Positions 18,614-27,576 of a DNA stretch of 64,000 nt are shown piece after piece. The first letter of the stretch is position 1. Every line of letters begins with the position of its first letter. The stretch is from Paenibacillus agricola (GTDB taxonomy: Bacteria; Bacillota; Bacilli; Paenibacillales; NBRC-103111): the NCBI RefSeq assembly GCF_011440305.1, contig NZ_JAAOIW010000002.1, positions 62,001 to 126,000 on the forward strand, given 5' to 3'. Both the position numbers and the translations under genes were made by a program. Below the pieces are notes generated by a model. It made no database searches, was not told the DNA's origin, and saw only the letters and a program-made list of their open reading frames with translations.

Positions 18614-19942
18614 TCAGTTCGTAATGCTTACTTTGCTATTACGGTTAACCGGAACCTGCAGCCCCAAATTGCCACGTAAGGTATCACGGTCATATTCGGT
18701 GCGATATAAGCCGCGTTCTTGCAGGATCGGTACAACCAGCTCGACGAAATCCTGCAAGCCGCCCGGAATCGCAGAGTTAATAATGAAGCCATCGGAGGCT
18801 TCCTCCTCCAGCCACTGCTGGATCGTATCTGCAACTTGTGTTGCCGTTCCGACGAAGGTCGATCTTGGTGTTGCTAAGTGCAAGGCGACCTGGCGTAAGG
18901 TTAAGTTTCCGTCTTTCGCTAGCTTTTTAATTTTTTGCGAGCCGCCTTGTTGGCTGTTGTTGCCCAAATCGCCCAAATCCGGGAATGGCTCATCCAGTGG
19001 ATATACCGAGAAATCATGGTCGTTAAAGGGGCGTCCCAGTGAGATAATCGCATCTTCGATGTTAACCAGGTTCAGCTTCTCTTGGAATTTACGTTCCGCT
19101 TCTTCTTCGGTTCGTCCAACAATCGGGCCAATGCCAGGCAAAATAAATACATCATCCGGCGACCGCCCAAAGCTTGCTACGCGACGCTTCAAATCCTTAT
19201 AATATTCCTTTGCTTCCTCAATCGACCTAAAGCCTGCGAAGATGGCATCCGCTTTTTGTGCTGCAAAATTTCTGCCATCCTCTGACGTACCCGCTTGGAA
19301 AATAACCGGCTGCCCCTGCTTCGAGCGGGCAATATTAAGTGGACCCTTCACAGAGAAAAACTCGCCTTTATGATTCAGAGTGTGCAGCTTGCTTTTATCG
19401 AAAAACTCGCCGGTTTCTTTATTGCGGGTGAACGCATCATCTTCCCAGGAATCCCATAAGCCCTGGACAACATCCAAATGCTCTCTGGCCAACCGATACC
19501 GTGTTCCATGGTCCGGATGCTCGGGCTTGCTATAATTTTCGGCACTGCCGGACAGCCAAGAGGTAACAACGTTCCAGCCTGCGCGTCCATGGCTGATGTG
19601 GTCCAGTGAAGCGAACTGCCTGGCGACGGTAAACGGCTCGCTATAGCTGGCTGTTAGCGTAGCGACCAAGCCAATATGGTCGGTGACTGCTGCAAGAGCG
19701 GATAAAACCGTCAAGGGCTCAAATCGGTTAATGTAATGCGGGCTGGATTTCTCATTGATCGAAACACTGTCGGCAATAAAGGCGAAATCGAATTTGCCAG
19801 CTTCAGCAATCTGCGCTTGCTCTTTGTAAAAACCGAAATTGGTGCTGGCGTCCGGCAACGCATTAGGATGGCGCCAATCGGCCCAGCCTCCACCTACTCC
19901 ATGAATCATTGCACCCAGTTTTAGCTTTTTACGATTTGACAT
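18614..19942 (-). CDS. FMN-dependent LLM-type monooxygenase, NtaA/SnaA/DszA family (copy 3, first gene of run)
   Basis: 442 residues, ATG at 19942 after AGGAGG; the frame stays open upstream without a usable start. The barrel begins [20 protein letters not shown] and carries the shared [15 protein letters not shown] and [19 protein letters not shown] blocks. Only 13 bases separate it from copy 2. As the promoter-proximal gene it faces the LysR regulator at 20230 across a 287-base AT-rich gap and should be under its control. Needs a flavin reductase from elsewhere in the genome. Confidence 0.9.
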   Translation of the reverse strand: MSNRKKLKLGAMIHGVGGGWADWRHPNALPDASTNFGFYKEQAQIAEAGKFDFAFIADSVSINEKSSPHYINRFEPLTVLSALAAVTDHIGLVATLTASYSEPFTVARQFASLDHISHGRAGWNVVTSWLSGSAENYSKPEHPDHGTRYRLAREHLDVVQGLWDSWEDDAFTRNKETGEFFDKSKLHTLNHKGEFFSVKGPLNIARSKQGQPVIFQAGTSEDGRNFAAQKADAIFAGFRSIEEAKEYYKDLKRRVASFGRSPDDVFILPGIGPIVGRTEEEAERKFQEKLNLVNIEDAIISLGRPFNDHDFSVYPLDEPFPDLGDLGNNSQQGGSQKIKKLAKDGNLTLRQVALHLATPRSTFVGTATQVADTIQQWLEEEASDGFIINSAIPGGLQDFVELVVPILQERGLYRTEYDRDTLRGNLGLQVPVNRNSKVSITN

Positions 19943-20229
19943 CTCAATTCCTCCTATGGTTTCATGAATGCTTACTATTCCGATTAAATTACTATTAATT
20001 GATAAAAGCATACCTCAACACTCAATTTTTGTAAAATCGAAATACATGATGCTTTTCATCACTTTTTATGAATTAAATGAAATAAATTCAATATATTATA
20101 GTAATCCGATCGTTTTAATTTATTTTATACTTAAAACATATATACATAATAAAATTCGTTTTGTACAATTGAAAAAATAGAACATTGCATGCATTAAAAA
20201 TGAACGATGGATTAAGGGGGATTTGGGTT
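19943..20229. promoter_or_regulatory. Divergent promoter region between monooxygenase run and LysR regulator
   Basis: An AT-rich, non-coding gap between divergent starts, the standard place for a LysR operator controlling both directions. I see no single convincing T-N11-A palindrome and no clean sigma-A promoter, so only the region is annotated. Confidence 0.5.
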
Positions 20230-21114
20230 ATGGATATTCGTGGCATTAAAACCTTTCAAATGATTGTTAAGCTCGGAAGCTTCCAGCGTGCGGCGGATGA
20301 GCTGCAATATGGCCAATCTACAGTAACGATGCATATTCAAAAGCTGGAAATGGATCTGGGCGTCAAGCTATTGGATCGTGGCAAAAAGCTTAATCTAACC
20401 GAAGCCGGGCGGTTATTCCTCGAGAAGTCGGATCTACTGCTGAAGGACTATGATTTCCTAAGCAATACCATGATCGATTTTCTAAAAGGCGAGGCCGGCT
20501 TTATCCGTCTTGGTGTGATGGAGCCTACTGCCAGCTACAGGCTTCCACAAATTCTTGCTCCCTTCATGCAGCAATATGCCAAGGTGCAGATTAGTATCCA
20601 GATTGGGAATACTACTGTGCTGAACCAGATGCTAATCGATAATGAGATTGATCTGGCGATCTGCACAACGCCCGAGAGTGGGCTCAGCAGCGCTTTCGAG
20701 CCTTTATTCGTTGAACAACTGGGGCTGCTCATTCCCGAAAACCATGGGCTGGCTGCCAAGGACATGATCTATTTACATGACCTGCAAAATGAGAAGCTGC
20801 TCATTACCACCTCGGTCTGCCCTTACCGCAAAAAGCTCGAAAGCTCACTGCTTGAAAAAGGCGGCAGCCCCTATAACGGCATGGAAATCGGCAATATGGC
20901 AGCCCTGAAATATTATGTCGAAGCTAATTTTGGAGTAGCTGTTGTGCCTTTGATCACAGTCACGCCACCACCCAAAGGAACCGTGCTGAAAGCCATCCAG
21001 GACTTGGACTCAGGACTTGTTACAGGCATATTGCGCCGGCAGGAAGGGTCTTTATCCAGTTCTGCCACTGAAAGGCTAATAACTGTTTTGAAAAAAGGGC
21101 TGTTGGCTATGTAA
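20230..21114 (+). CDS. LysR family transcriptional regulator
   Basis: 294 residues. The ATG at 20230, nine bases after AAGGGGG, is preferred to in-frame upstream ATGs without ribosome sites. The N-terminal HTH is FQMIVKLGSFQRAADELQYGQSTVTMHIQKLEMDLGVKLLDR, and the rest is the periplasmic-binding-like effector domain. Divergent from, and presumably activator of, the monooxygenase-transporter-CoA-transferase run. The inducer is likely the imported compound or a product. Ends in the terminator at 21116-21148. Confidence 0.92.
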   Translation: MDIRGIKTFQMIVKLGSFQRAADELQYGQSTVTMHIQKLEMDLGVKLLDRGKKLNLTEAGRLFLEKSDLLLKDYDFLSNTMIDFLKGEAGFIRLGVMEPTASYRLPQILAPFMQQYAKVQISIQIGNTTVLNQMLIDNEIDLAICTTPESGLSSAFEPLFVEQLGLLIPENHGLAAKDMIYLHDLQNEKLLITTSVCPYRKKLESSLLEKGGSPYNGMEIGNMAALKYYVEANFGVAVVPLITVTPPPKGTVLKAIQDLDSGLVTGILRRQEGSLSSSATERLITVLKKGLLAM

Positions 21115-21115
21115 A

Positions 21116-21148
21116 AACAGCCTAACTCCCAAGAGGAGTAGGCTGTTT
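21116..21148. terminator. Bidirectional terminator
   Basis: AACAGCCTAACTCC pairs with GGAGTAGGCTGTT with a single bulge. A and T runs flank both sides. It serves the LysR gene on plus and the sugar-binding lipoprotein gene on minus. Confidence 0.85.
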
Positions 21149-21172
21149 GATCGGGCCAGAAACCCAAAACGT

Positions 21173-22849
21173 TTATTTCTTTTTAAATTTCACATCATAA
21201 GCTTGCTGATAAATTTCCATATACCGCTTCAAATTCATATTATCGAGATTTTTCACATAGGTATCCCAGTTCTTATCAATGTCAGAGTCTCCCGTTACGA
21301 AACGTGCCATCATTTCTTTAACATGGTCCAAGATGGTCTTTTCTAAATCGGCGATCTCCGATGCTTGCTCGGCTGTAAAAAATACCGGAGGCATTACATT
21401 ATCGATCTTCATTTGGTAAGGCTCCATCTTTTGCTTCGTTTCATTGTAGAGCATAACCTCTAACGGCTGCTCAGGATTCTGAGCTTCACCCAGACGGAAA
21501 TCGTTGGAGCGGTAGCTTGGTCCGGTTTGTCCCCAGTTCACATTTTGCACGCCGCCCCAAGGGGTTAACTGCTTCCATATGGCAGGCTTACCGTTAATGC
21601 CGATTTCAGTTTTCTCCGCGTAGCGCCATTCTGTACCTTCCCGTCCAGCATACCATCTTAATGTTGTGTCAGGAGTATTATACAAAAAGTCTGCCAACCG
21701 GAAGGCGGCTTCCGGATTTTTTGCGTTTTTGGTAATGATATACTGCCCATTGCCCACTGCATAAGGATGATAAGCTGCTGTCTGGAAGCCATTCGGTCCT
21801 TTTAACGGAGGCACTGCTGTATACGTCAGCCATCGCCCGCTACTCCCACCCAAAGTCGTTAATGATCCCATATTATGGCCTGAGGATGCACCCAGTATAA
21901 CGGTATCCGGGTTTTCGCCGAGCTTTTTCAATTGATTATTGTCCTGCGTAAAAGCCTGCGGATCGATTAAGCCTTCAGCATACAGCTTGCGCAAATACTT
22001 TAAGCCTTCCTTCCATTCGGGCTTATTATAGGGAACCGACACTTTACCGTTATCGAGGTATAATTTGCGATCCCCATGATTGTAAGTAAACGCATTCATA
22101 ATGAAGGAATCAATCATTTGCGTATCAAACAAATTGCTGCTTGCCGCTTGGATGGAGCCTGAGAGTGGGATTTCATCAGCCTTTCCGTTGCCGTTCGGAT
22201 CCTTCGTTTTAAACGCCTTTAGAACCTCATAAAATTCGTCGGTCGTCGTAGGCATCTTCAAGCCCAGCTTATCGAGCCATGGCTTTTGAATCCACATTCT
22301 TTGCTTATACATACAGTGGTAGCATTCGTTTACCTGCGGCAGCGCATAGATTTTACCATCAGGTGCCGTGATCAGGTCTTTATAGATGGCATTATCTTTA
22401 AACATCTTTTTAATCTCAAAGCCATGTTTTTCGATCAAATCGTTCAAAGGAAGAAACACGCCTTGGCTCCCGTTAATCATCATTTGAGTCGGAGATACCC
22501 CAAAGCCCATAATAACATCCGGGTAATCACCGCTAGAGAGCACCAGGTTCAGCTTTTCCGTTGCAGACTTCTCTGGCGCTACTTCCCATTCGATGTGGAT
22601 ATTCGTCTTTTGCTCCAGCCATTTGGTGAATTCATTGGTAGCGAAGTCTTCGACTGAGGCGCTTCCTTTCATCAGAATCCGCACCGTTGTCTTCTCTGCT
22701 GTAATTGGCAGCTGCCCCGCTGCACTCACCGTCGCTTCCGCCTTTTTCCCGTCATCGTTGGCCGTAGTTGCTGTCCCACCGGAGCAGCCGCTTAATGCTA
22801 AGCCCAACCCTAATACAGATGATAAACCAATAAGCGTGGCTTTTTTCAA
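21173..22849 (-). CDS. Extracellular sugar-binding lipoprotein, LplA-like (family 1)
   Basis: 558 residues. The start is a TTG at 22849 right after AAGGAGGGG, and the frame above it lacks a site. The lipoprotein signal ends LALSGCSG. The mature part has the Paenibacillus/Bacillus LplA pattern: IRILMKGSASVEDF, then NIHIEWEVAP, then LNLVLSSGDYPDVIMGFG. It binds an oligo- or monosaccharide outside the membrane. Encoded downstream of its two permeases, with no ATPase nearby, as is usual because CUT1 systems of this type share a multitask ATPase (MsmX). Confidence 0.9.
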   Translation of the reverse strand: MKKATLIGLSSVLGLGLALSGCSGGTATTANDDGKKAEATVSAAGQLPITAEKTTVRILMKGSASVEDFATNEFTKWLEQKTNIHIEWEVAPEKSATEKLNLVLSSGDYPDVIMGFGVSPTQMMINGSQGVFLPLNDLIEKHGFEIKKMFKDNAIYKDLITAPDGKIYALPQVNECYHCMYKQRMWIQKPWLDKLGLKMPTTTDEFYEVLKAFKTKDPNGNGKADEIPLSGSIQAASSNLFDTQMIDSFIMNAFTYNHGDRKLYLDNGKVSVPYNKPEWKEGLKYLRKLYAEGLIDPQAFTQDNNQLKKLGENPDTVILGASSGHNMGSLTTLGGSSGRWLTYTAVPPLKGPNGFQTAAYHPYAVGNGQYIITKNAKNPEAAFRLADFLYNTPDTTLRWYAGREGTEWRYAEKTEIGINGKPAIWKQLTPWGGVQNVNWGQTGPSYRSNDFRLGEAQNPEQPLEVMLYNETKQKMEPYQMKIDNVMPPVFFTAEQASEIADLEKTILDHVKEMMARFVTGDSDIDKNWDTYVKNLDNMNLKRYMEIYQQAYDVKFKKK

Positions 22850-22920
22850 AATAACCCCTCCTTCGATTTTTTGTAGAAAACTTACTTTGTAAGCATCCAC
22901 TTTACAGTTTTCTTAGAAAA

Positions 22921-23814
22921 CTAACCTTTTAACGAGCCGACCATGATGCCTTTGACAAAATACTTCTGTACAAACGGATAAGCAATCATCAGGGGAGCGG
23001 TAGAAACCACAATCAGCGAGTATTTCAATAGCTCTCTAAGGCCTTCCCGCTTGGCTGCTTCTTGCACATCGACTAGCATATTTAAGTCTACATCGTTTTG
23101 CACCAGGATGTCCCTTAGCACCAGCTGCAGCGGATAGAGCTGTTGGCTTTTCAAGTAAATCAGTGCGCTGAAAAAGGAATTCCAATGTCCTACCGCATAA
23201 AACAATGTAATGACTGCAATGATAGGGCCCGATAAGGGCAGCACGATTTTCCATACGAACTGAATATCTGTACAACCATCCAGTTGGGCAGCCTCTAGCA
23301 ATTCATCGGGAATGGTCGTTTGAAAATAAGTGCGCGTAATGATCATATTCCATACGGCCAAAGCGCCGGGCAATACCATCGACCAGACGGTGTTCAGCAT
23401 GTTCAGGTCCCTCACCAGTAGATAGGAAGGAATCAAGCCACCGGAAAACATGAAGGTGAATACAAAAAGAAACATAAACATATTTTTTCCGTAAAAATCC
23501 TTTCTCGACAATGGATAGGCAGCAAGAACCGTCATAATTACATTAATGAGCGTGCCCAGCAGCGTATAATAGATCGAATTCATGAATCCGCTTACAATTA
23601 GTTTGTGTTTGAAGACCGCCTTATACCCTTCCAGGTTCGGATCAATCGGCCATAGCCACACTCTTCCTGAAACAACGGCTTCCGAGCTGCTGATGGAGGA
23701 GCTGGCAATATAAATAAGCGGGTAAAGAATGGTAATTAAAAACAAGGATAGGATCAAATAGTTAGTAAACATAAATAACTGGTCCCTCTTGGTTTCTCTA
23801 ATTGTTGGTTCCAT
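22921..23814 (-). CDS. Sugar ABC permease, LplC-like
   Basis: 297 residues with six helices. The EAA loop is EAAQLDGCTDIQFVWKIVLPLSGP near residue 185, typical of the LplC/CUT1 second permease. It ends KYFVKGIMVGSLKG, the conserved tail of this subfamily. ATG at 23814 follows AAAGGAG. It lies 24 bases after LplB and forms the membrane heterodimer with it. Confidence 0.92.
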   Translation of the reverse strand: MEPTIRETKRDQLFMFTNYLILSLFLITILYPLIYIASSSISSSEAVVSGRVWLWPIDPNLEGYKAVFKHKLIVSGFMNSIYYTLLGTLINVIMTVLAAYPLSRKDFYGKNMFMFLFVFTFMFSGGLIPSYLLVRDLNMLNTVWSMVLPGALAVWNMIITRTYFQTTIPDELLEAAQLDGCTDIQFVWKIVLPLSGPIIAVITLFYAVGHWNSFFSALIYLKSQQLYPLQLVLRDILVQNDVDLNMLVDVQEAAKREGLRELLKYSLIVVSTAPLMIAYPFVQKYFVKGIMVGSLKG

Positions 23815-23838
23815 TAGGAGCTCCTTTCCCTTCCCCGT

Positions 23839-24807
23839 TCACCATAAGCTGGCCTGCTTGGTAGTCTGAGCGATCTTATTGACGATCAAGAGGAGAATGA
23901 GGTTAATTACGGATTTAAACAATCCGATCGCGGCAGAGTATGAATAATTCATAGATTGAGATGCCAGGCCAACCTTATACACGTAGGTGTCAATAACCTC
24001 AGAGGTCCGCATGTTGAGTGGATTTTGCATCAATAATACTTTCTCAAAGCCGACATCAAGCATATGCCCTACATTCATAATTAAAATAATAATCGCTATG
24101 GGCATAATGCCGGGAATATCGATATGCCACATTCGTTGCACTTTCGTCGCACCGTCAACTACAGCCGCTTCATGAAGGGATGGATCGATACTGGAAAGAG
24201 CTGCCAAATAAATGATGCAGGAAAAGCCTACACTTTGCCATATGCCCGACCATACATAAATGGACTTGAAATATTCAGGGGTGCCCATAAACCTGACAGG
24301 CTCAAAGCCTAATCCCATAATAAGTCGATTAACAATCCCATTTCTTGGATCAAGCAGTTCAATAATAATACCAACCATAACTACTACTGAAATAAAATGG
24401 GGTGCATAGGTGATCATTTGCACCGATTTTTTGAAAATTTGGCTTTTCACATAATTCAAGCTAAGTGCAAGTATTATCGGAAAAGGAAAGCTGGCTAGCA
24501 GCGTGTAAATACTTAATACAATGGTGTTACTCATTATTCTCCAAAATTCATAGGAATTGAAGAATCTTACAAAGTGGACAAAACCCACCCAATCACTTCC
24601 CGAGATCCCTTTGGTAACCACAAAATTTTTGAAAGCGATCTGTGCCCCGTACATAGGGATATACTTAAAAATAACAATATAGATGACTGGTAAAGCTATA
24701 AGCAGGTACAACTGCCAAACCTTTCGAATCTTTTTGACTGGAGCCCCTGTACTTAATAGAGCAGTTACGTTCGTTTGCGTACGCGCTGTTTGTTTAAGCG
24801 TTTTCAA
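23839..24807 (-). CDS. Sugar ABC permease, LplB-like
   Basis: 322 residues and six helices. A basic N-terminus of about 35 residues precedes the first helix. YIPMYGAQIAFKNF is the subfamily mark, and the EAA loop is EAAVVDGATKVQRMWHIDIPGI. The start is a TTG at 24807 preceded by AGGAGGTG. First gene of the B-C-A transporter order, directly downstream of the AraC-type regulator, from which it is separated by the terminator at 24895-24923. Confidence 0.92.
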   Translation of the reverse strand: MKTLKQTARTQTNVTALLSTGAPVKKIRKVWQLYLLIALPVIYIVIFKYIPMYGAQIAFKNFVVTKGISGSDWVGFVHFVRFFNSYEFWRIMSNTIVLSIYTLLASFPFPIILALSLNYVKSQIFKKSVQMITYAPHFISVVVMVGIIIELLDPRNGIVNRLIMGLGFEPVRFMGTPEYFKSIYVWSGIWQSVGFSCIIYLAALSSIDPSLHEAAVVDGATKVQRMWHIDIPGIMPIAIIILIMNVGHMLDVGFEKVLLMQNPLNMRTSEVIDTYVYKVGLASQSMNYSYSAAIGLFKSVINLILLLIVNKIAQTTKQASLW

Positions 24808-24894
24808 CTCTTCACCTCCTAAGCTTATTCATTAATTGTAGGTGCAACCGACCTATACCCAACATTAGGCTAGGTACAAGCTGATGTAAATGTG

Positions 24895-24923
24895 AAAGCC
24901 TGCAGCTACATGTGCAGGCTTTT
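24895..24923 (-). terminator. Terminator between AraC regulator and sugar importer
   Basis: AAAGCCTGCA (24895-24904) pairs with TGCAGGCTTT (24913-24922). T-rich on both strands. It lies past the regulator stop, so the importer needs its own promoter or readthrough. Confidence 0.8.
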
Positions 24924-24962
24924 AGAAAGGCGATATGCAATTGAAACGCCTATATACATTCC

Positions 24963-27287
24963 TTAAGAATACGCTTTCATTTTACTGCTAACACGGCGAA
25001 ATTCAGAGGTGCTTACCGCGTGTATTCTTTTAAAGGCCCGGCAAAAGGTGTTGGAGGAGCTGTATCCCACCTGCTGGGCGATTTCGTATACGGGAAGCTG
25101 TGTGCTTGCCAGCAGCTCTTTGGCATGAGCCATACGAAGCTCCTCCAAGTAGTCGGAGAAATTAACGCCAGCTTGTTCTTTGAAAAACTGTGATAAATAG
25201 CCTTTGGAAATATTCATGCATTCCGCTACTGAATCCAGACAAAGCTCCGCTTGGGCATAAGACTCTTGCAGCAAACTCACAATATGTTCATACAGCTGGA
25301 CGTTTTGGCTTTTCTTATGGTTATTGACAAAGTCACACACCTGCCCAAAAACGGAAGTAAGCGAGCGGTAATTGTTCTCCAAGCCTGTATATGAAGCCAA
25401 ATCACCGGAAAAAGGCTTCATTTGCTCCATTCCCGTATCTTCCTCCATCCCCACCTGTGGCAGCAGCTTAATTAGCGTTCCCCACATTTCATTCATGAAT
25501 AGCCGCAGCATGGTGACGGATAAGCGGCGTTCCTCAAAATTTTTGCAACGCAGCTCCCCCAGCAATTCAGATACCGCAGTATGCTCGCCCGCTTTTGCCA
25601 AATTGCTTAGACGATACTCCAGATCCGCTGGATAATAGTAGCCATGGTTATCCTTTGGAAGCTCATCAAACCCCATCATGCCATTCTTGTTCCTCCAGGA
25701 CAAATATTCCAGCGTGCGTTTGGCCTCCTCAAAGGAACGCGAGATGTTCAGCAGATCCTCATAAATATTGCCAACACCCAATCTCGTTGCAAGGCTTAAG
25801 CTAGATTGGACGTTTTCGCTTATCCGACCCGTCACTTCCTCGAGATGAAGCCGCCGTTTTGCAGGAGCATCAACATCAAAGGCAAACAATAATACGATCT
25901 GGTCCTCTGCCACATCATGCATATACACTTGTCCGTTGGTTTCTTGGTAGATAATATCTTTAACCATCACGCGCTTCCTATCGAGCTCCTCAAGGACATC
26001 ACGATCCAAACCGTTATCGTAGCCTCTTAGCTGGAGGATCGCTACAATAAAATAGCTGCCCCGCATCGTAATCCCTACATGCTGTAGCAAAATAGGGATA
26101 TCCTTCGGTGTTACATATTCGCCGGTCAATAGCCTGCCGAATAAAGCTGCTTGAAGCAACGGAGCTTGCTTTTCCATTTTATCCTGCATTTCCTGATTAT
26201 TAGCGATCAGCCGGGATACATGGTCCCGAATAAAATGGTAGGCGTTGGAGCCGTAATACCCTTCTCCATTCGTTCGCTCCATGATCGTTTCCATAATTTT
26301 TTTGAGCGGGCGGCTGTTTCGGTAAGCAATTAAATAAGCGATAAGCAGCCCTACTACCAAAAAGCTAAAAACTAATGAAAAGGTAATTTTTTTAATATAC
26401 AACACTTTGTTCAGCACGACATCGGCGGGTTGGGCGACCAAATAGGTCCAGCCGTTATAGTCGGAGGTTGTATAAGTGACCATCATATCCTGGCCAGCGA
26501 TTTCCTGTAGCATGTTCCCGTGCTGTCCATTTAGCCTGCTGAGGTCGATACGATTAGTATCAGCACCGGGCGAGGTCGAGCTCACCACATCCCCAGCCTC
26601 ATTAATGATATAAGCCCAACCTCCTGATAGGTCGAGTCCTCCAAGCAGCTTTTGAATTTCACGATGGTCGACCGTTATCGCTACAGAGCCCTGCGGAAAA
26701 CCCGGATAGCCCATAGGATGAATATAAGTAAGCAGCGAATAGCGATGTCCATTAACCGTTACATCCTGAGCGGGCAACACCTTGCGTTTGTAATCGCCTC
26801 CCATAAACAATTCGTTCCAAGTCCGGGTATCCATCTGTGTATATTGGAAGCTTTTTTCAAATTCAGGCAGCATATATGTTGAGCTCTCCGCCAAGACCAA
26901 GCCGCTATTTTTAAAGCTAATAAAGTAATTGAAAATAAAATTATTCGACAAGCTAAAATTGTACATACTTTTGCGCGTTTCCAAAACACGGTACGTGTTC
27001 GCTCCTTCGAACGGATTGGTGATCGAGGCAAATTGCATAATTCGGGTATCATTAGCCAGCTGCATAGCGATAGAGGAAATCTCCGAAAGCCTGCGGTCCA
27101 AAATATTACGGCTTTGTTGGAGCAGATTCATATTGGAAGCGGTTACTTCTTTCTCCATTTCTAACAATGTCTTATTGTAAATAATCCAACCTACAAGAAG
27201 CGGTAGCAGTAATAATATGATATTCGGCACCAAGAGATGAAGAAATATCCCTTTAAAACCACTGCTTTTCCTTTTAACCTTCCACAC
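24963..27287 (-). CDS. Membrane-bound AraC family regulator (YesN-like)
   Basis: 774 residues from a GTG at 27287 spaced correctly from GGGGGG; a TTG five codons upstream overlaps that site. A short basic N-terminus is followed by a helix (about 15-35), a large extracellular sensory part (about 36-300), a second helix (about 305-325) and a cytosolic stretch. At the C-terminus are two AraC HTH motifs: CLDSVAECMNISKGYLSQFFKEQAG, then PVYEIAQQVGYSSSNTFCRAFKRIH. These regulators sense carbohydrate and activate neighbouring CUT1 importers. Here that is the LplBCA set just downstream. Confidence 0.92.
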   Translation of the reverse strand: MWKVKRKSSGFKGIFLHLLVPNIILLLLPLLVGWIIYNKTLLEMEKEVTASNMNLLQQSRNILDRRLSEISSIAMQLANDTRIMQFASITNPFEGANTYRVLETRKSMYNFSLSNNFIFNYFISFKNSGLVLAESSTYMLPEFEKSFQYTQMDTRTWNELFMGGDYKRKVLPAQDVTVNGHRYSLLTYIHPMGYPGFPQGSVAITVDHREIQKLLGGLDLSGGWAYIINEAGDVVSSTSPGADTNRIDLSRLNGQHGNMLQEIAGQDMMVTYTTSDYNGWTYLVAQPADVVLNKVLYIKKITFSLVFSFLVVGLLIAYLIAYRNSRPLKKIMETIMERTNGEGYYGSNAYHFIRDHVSRLIANNQEMQDKMEKQAPLLQAALFGRLLTGEYVTPKDIPILLQHVGITMRGSYFIVAILQLRGYDNGLDRDVLEELDRKRVMVKDIIYQETNGQVYMHDVAEDQIVLLFAFDVDAPAKRRLHLEEVTGRISENVQSSLSLATRLGVGNIYEDLLNISRSFEEAKRTLEYLSWRNKNGMMGFDELPKDNHGYYYPADLEYRLSNLAKAGEHTAVSELLGELRCKNFEERRLSVTMLRLFMNEMWGTLIKLLPQVGMEEDTGMEQMKPFSGDLASYTGLENNYRSLTSVFGQVCDFVNNHKKSQNVQLYEHIVSLLQESYAQAELCLDSVAECMNISKGYLSQFFKEQAGVNFSDYLEELRMAHAKELLASTQLPVYEIAQQVGYSSSNTFCRAFKRIHAVSTSEFRRVSSKMKAYS

Positions 27288-27460
27288 ACTGGTTCCCCCC
27301 AAGCGTTGAAGTTTGATCCTACTACTCTAATTCCATTTCTTCAAATCATCATAGCATTGGGAATTTGGTTCAGTCAATGACGCATAAGTACCGAAAATTG
27401 GTGTCGTTATTTGTACAGACAGATACAGTTTTTACGATTCTGCCGCGGAGGGCAATAAAA

Positions 27461-27490
27461 GAAAAACCGCCCGCAAGGTTCGTCGGACGG
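27461..27490 (-). terminator. Intrinsic terminator of the epimerase-like gene
   Basis: On the minus strand CCGTCCG pairs with CGGGCGG (one G-T wobble), followed by TTTTTCTTTT. It lies about 90 bases past the stop at 27577. Confidence 0.8.
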
Positions 27491-27576
27491 AGCTTTTATT
27501 GGAATGTAATTGATGCCGGTTCCCACTTTTGTGCGTTAACGAGGACAGGAGTATGGGGCTCCATCTGTTTTTCCAC

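Noticed and set aside
18516-19202. 228-residue plus-strand open frame across two monooxygenase genes
   Set aside because: Antisense to two well-supported conserved genes and spans their junction; parallel antisense frames occur opposite the paralogs, as expected from shared codon pattern.
6110-19942. Reading the run as a peptide-uptake operon only
   Set aside because: Three flavin monooxygenases, a thiol dioxygenase and two CoA-transferase types are not explained by peptide use.
19943-20229. Riboswitch upstream of the monooxygenase run
   Set aside because: No conserved riboswitch core or terminator/antiterminator pair could be traced; the region is plain AT-rich DNA.
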